A stretch of 64,000 bases of DNA from Flavobacterium geliluteum (GTDB lineage: Bacteria; Bacteroidota; Bacteroidia; Flavobacteriales; Flavobacteriaceae): positions 1 through 64,000 of the forward strand of contig NZ_JAGFBV010000009.1 in NCBI RefSeq assembly GCF_017948595.1. Reading direction: 5' to 3'. Below the pieces are notes generated by a model. It was not told the DNA's origin. It made no database searches and saw only the letters and a list, made by a program, of their open reading frames with translations. Position 1 is the first letter of the stretch; each line of letters starts with the position of its first letter. A program made the translations under genes and the position numbers. Of the stretch, positions 62,501 to 64,000 are shown in pieces.

Positions 62501-64000
62501 ACCTGAGTTTGGCCTGTACTTGTACAAGTGCCTATTCCTGCTTCTACATAATAACTTGTATTAATCGTTAAAATCGGAGTTGTAAAAGAATTACCTGTAG
62601 CTAATAAAGTGCCCCCAATTACAGCATCATACCATCTGTAATCTGTTCCTGTTACCGGATTTGTTATGGTTAAAGTAGTGGCATTACCGGCACAAATAAT
62701 GGTTCCTGTAGCAGCAATTGTTGGTGCAATAGGATTGTTTACATTCACTTGTACGGAAGTTCTTTCGCTATTTACACAACCATTTCTGGTAAGTTGTACA
62801 TAATAAGTAGTGGCACCGGTAAGAACTGGCGTGGTATAACTGGCTGTACTGGCTAATAAAGTGCCTCCGGTACTGGCATCGTACCATGCTACTGTTTCTC
62901 CAACACCAAGAGCTGCTGTTAAAGTAGTAGTCTGACCGCTGCAAATTGTTGTGTTTCCTGTGATGGATGGTGCTTTGTAACGATAAGAAGCATTGTAAAT
63001 ATCTAAACTTGTAAGCACACTTGCTACGCCTCCCAACCGTACTTCAACACGATCAAAGGCTGCTCCTGCTACAATACTTGCTCGAAATCTGTTTCCTCCT
63101 AGCAACTGAACATTCAATAAATTATTAATTGAAACTCGATCATTATTAAAAGTAGCGCTATTATAAGTGGCCAAAGAAATATAATCCAAGAGTCCTACAT
63201 CCAATACTCCGGCAGGTAGTTCCATTTCAACATCAATAATGTCACCTGCTCTACCCGGATTATTAAATTGTAACGTTTGCTGAATGTATGCGTTTACCAA
63301 TCCTACTGGGACAGAAAGTCGTGTTGCAGTAGCTATATTTCCATCTACAGAAAAATTAGAGTTTGCAACTCCACACAACAAACACAATCCGTTAGCAAAA
63401 GTCTGCTGACTGCTTGCCTCAAGACAAGTGCCTAATGGCGATGGTATTACGGTAACTGTTACGGGTACTCTTACAGTGCTTAAACAATTTCCTGCAGCAC
63501 TTTCTGCTTCTACATAATAAGTTTTTGAAGCTGTTAAGATGGGTGTTGCAAAGGATGACGTATTACTTGCAATAGCAACGCCTCCTGTTGGTACATCAAA
63601 CCAGTTTAAAGTAACATTTGGTTCAGTTGTCATTGCACTCAAAGTTGCATTTTGGCCTGATTGTATGGTTACACTTTGCGTTAGTACTGTTGCTGCAGCC
63701 GGAATTGGTGTAGCGATTACTGTTACCTGAGTACGAGAAGGACTTACGCAACTGCCGATAGAAGCTTCTACATAAAAATTGGTTACTCCAACAGGAACTG
63801 TTGGCGAATAACTAGTTCCGCTTGCGAGAGCAACCCCACCACTTGCGGTAGAAAACCATCCATATGTAGTTCCAAGAACCGGATTAATAACTGATAATGT
63901 AGTCTGTTGGTTTGTACCACTCGTACAAATTGAGGTTCCTGAGCTACTAATAGCAGGTGCGATAGGATTTGACACATTGATTACAACAGGCAAACGTTCG
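56575..64000 (-). CDS. Giant surface adhesin with a T9SS type B sorting domain (5' end outside window)
   Basis: More than 2470 residues are in view, and the frame remains open at the right edge, so the start and signal peptide are missing. From the C-terminus backwards: a gliding-motility-associated C-terminal sorting domain (about 56575-56856; FTPNNDGANDLF and TGTYFYVID), a DUF11 domain (about 56870-57215), a PKD-like domain (about 57220-57470), then six tandem modules of ~79 residues (about 57470-58860) each with FC..., VVWY, GGT, YY and GCE. Further Ig-like modules follow. Four ~155-residue beta-sandwich domains lie at about 59760-60250, 60262-60740, 61750-62215 and 62965-63430. A large cell-surface filament or adhesin is likely; ligand unknown. 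Confidence 0.92.
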   Translation of the reverse strand, partial: ERLPVVINVSNPIAPAISSSGTSICTSGTNQQTTLSVINPVLGTTYGWFSTASGGVALASGTSYSPTVPVGVTNFYVEASIGSCVSPSRTQVTVIATPIPAAATVLTQSVTIQSGQNATLSAMTTEPNVTLNWFDVPTGGVAIASNTSSFATPILTASKTYYVEAESAAGNCLSTVRVPVTVTVIPSPLGTCLEASSQQTFANGLCLLCGVANSNFSVDGNIATATRLSVPVGLVNAYIQQTLQFNNPGRAGDIIDVEMELPAGVLDVGLLDYISLATYNSATFNNDRVSINNLLNVQLLGGNRFRASIVAGAAFDRVEVRLGGVASVLTSLDIYNASYRYKAPSITGNTTICSGQTTTLTAALGVGETVAWYDASTGGTLLASTASYTTPVLTGATTYYVQLTRNGCVNSERTSVQVNVNNPIAPTIAATGTIICAGNATTLTITNPVTGTDYRWYDAVIGGTLLATGNSFTTPILTINTSYYVEAGIGTCTSTGQTQVAVTVNPLPTAPTVASANVTIQSGQSALLMVSNPEAGVTYEWFDASNDQSKFVGTAYQTDPLTANASYYIIATNTASGCINPVRTTVNVIVNKPLTGCLRGNAVTTTYDGILCVLCAVNSPNNSVDTDIDSAASLSIPLGLGQDIFQEIDFTNSGLQGDIIEVELGVPGGLLDISLLSNITLQSYNGASNNPDLTAVNNPLLNIQLLGGNRFRASFAAGGDFTGVRVTLGGLLTALARLDIYNASYRYKEAVIAGNTTICEGNTTTLTASSSVGTETFLWYATPNGLTPLDAVPSSTYTTPVLTATTNYYLEATRGTCANSVRQIVTVTVLPKSVAADVIINSPLIASCTGEITLAPSSALAGAQFKYYANPDKTGEITTGINGATGALTITGLTALGSPYTYYISVSNALQCENEASTLKEVVVNFPAVTTFNVTATLAGCDKANLKDAIQNIDNSGSTIYTFFDASNNPITVDAASNITISGDYYIQAQGSIGNCSSDRKLVTVTISPSPTLVVADPVTVAPNAGPIALAATSNGTLSWFDPQGNPLPANPSVTLTTPGIYAYTVVATLGNCSKTGTFFINVIDPNTCQSLTERVYANSQSSGSIVTGTVSNGSNAIDGDVKTFSTITTGLGLLGIGTTWQNLQWSAPVAQGTPVTVKLGSEYSGVALAENLSVVGFRNGVQIGNFQSVSGSLLNVLAGDNSFEFTFVPADATGPKEYDEIRIQSSSLLSVAQNTKVYEAYYSRQVTTVTCTPGDIKDVFYGATDLGVGVATATVGVSDAWNVADGDASSYATMYSGAGILAAADLTVLFKTPSIASDTLRIVVSKPAVLLTAGVLTGLTIQRFLGNVPVGAPIDNTSSILEVKLLNGGLSSAVVVFSQPEAYDKVRIRFGGVAGVLDFLRVHTVERLANTKVIGSDINNKVIVCPGTPITLSIPEENCAKYAWYDSAMGGNQITTGVSYTLPAGIPAGIYRFYIQSIRYDCENLARGEVIVEVKATAPQGAIANITLNGGTDTTICSSTGSVTLQTAVTGTPALTNPVYYWYQFNGTTSQLIVGETSNQLLLTGLTPGTYTYYVGVSSDEFCETAPADRKSVTFTILPESKATDIQLNNASVCSNVPASLTPTTTLTNPVFTWYLDNNKTQPVTNGVPAGVTYTISPTGVLTVTGLTKALSPISYYVAVSSDTSCENLAGDLKVGTIIVTDPDTPTTTSNPQSFCTVDAPTFASIQVNESNVVWYATPTGGAEIPLTTLLTSGTYYGAIRDSATGCESSVRLQVAITVTNPGTPSTLNASQSFCAVDNPTFANIQVNQTNIIWYANPTGGTAIAVTTALTTGVYYAAIKDAVTGCESATRLQITITVTDPGTPSTSNASQSFCSANMPTFASIQVNQTNIVWYATPTGGTAIAATTALTTGVYYAAIKDAVTGCESVIRLQITVTVSNPATPTTTDNTQEFCSSNAPTVANIQVNESNVVWYSAPTGGTALPVTTALTNGIYYGAISQGVGCESTTRLQVTVTINTPGVTPTTNATTQNFCSISTPTVANIQVNESNVVWYSTPTGGTVLPATTPLVSGLYYGAISNTAGCENSVRLVVTVNVNIPGVITTPNTTQNFCLSAVPTIASLVVNETNVVWYSTPIGGTPLATNTPLIATTYYASAAINATNGCESATRLAIVVGFVNDASVPITASDDTPCVFQGVTYSIANGKSNYVWSVTNGTITSGGGSNDGNVTISWPFVGPGKVEVTYTNTCDETTTKSLDVTVATCSDLTITNTVSNPTPNFGEEVVFTITVNNVGQGTILNTLVSELIPSGYSFVSATTSAGVYDTGTQVWTIPTLNGGESQTLQVRVIVLPTGNYLNVATIEISTPLDVDPTNNSASASVQPICLTVYNEFTPNNDGANDLFRIDCIESYPNNELKVFNRWGALVYSKVNYENDWNGTANVSGTISRGDLLPTGTYFYVIDIGNGTIKKGWLSIMR

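Overview
The window is a chromosomal segment of a low-GC member of the Bacteroidota, almost certainly a Flavobacterium or close relative. The evidence is the AT-rich composition, Bacteroidetes-type promoters (TAnnTTTG at -7) in place of sigma70 boxes, a flavobacterial omega subunit, DUF4835 and DUF6913 proteins, and a type IX secretion (T9SS) cluster with a giant C-terminally sorted adhesin next to a PorP/SprF protein. No rRNA, tRNA or CRISPR array was seen, and nothing looks like a prophage.

Layout. 1-2880: a worn left edge (a possible transposase tail and a decayed minus-strand remnant), a leucine-rich-repeat lipoprotein and a secreted pectate lyase whose promoter is overlapped by a perfect 16-bp inverted repeat. 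2894-14258: one long minus-strand arginine/proline operon, transcribed leader peptide - GNAT - argG - argC - argD - proA - proB - carbamoyltransferase - argB - argE - argH. Several spacers in it carry their own long inverted repeat. 14392-26994: an M1 metallopeptidase, aldose-1-epimerase-like protein, acetyltransferase, DUF3575 protein, VF530 protein, an outer-membrane barrel, smpB, an XRE-Fic fusion whose Fic motif is degenerate, pcm, a prolyl oligopeptidase and a LytS/LytTR two-component pair. 27089-33045: Gfo/Idh oxidoreductase, 3-hydroxyacyl-CoA dehydrogenase, YggS, an exonuclease-GIY-YIG fusion, miaA, a small membrane protein and an acyl-ACP thioesterase. 33103-35718: an RtcB - PrfH - TPR operon, likely for RNA repair and ribosome rescue. 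35719-41666: a non-coding stretch with a structured RNA-like element and a tiny ORF, then an RprXY-type two-component system with coaE and a glycosyltransferase, and fabV. 41721-47491: the bamD - rpoZ - coaBC - DUF4835 - recN - hypothetical operon. 47530-53408: dapA with DUF6913, a two-gene 5'-nucleotidase, a YhhN-like membrane protein and ligA. 53652-64000: an OmpA/PD40 protein, PorP/SprF and a giant multi-repeat adhesin that runs off the right edge.

How the genes work together. The arginine operon covers nearly the whole glutamate-to-arginine route plus the two proline enzymes that share glutamate. Its carbamoyltransferase is of the N-acyl-ornithine type, so acylated intermediates are probably retained through citrulline; the GNAT is the obvious candidate for the first acylation step. 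The T9SS cluster probably exports and anchors the adhesin. The least explained items are the leader peptide at the arg promoter, the two copies of a covarying structured element (4274-4351 and 36157-36234), the pseudo-Fic regulator, the TPR gene attached to prfH-rtcB, and the spacer-specific inverted repeats.
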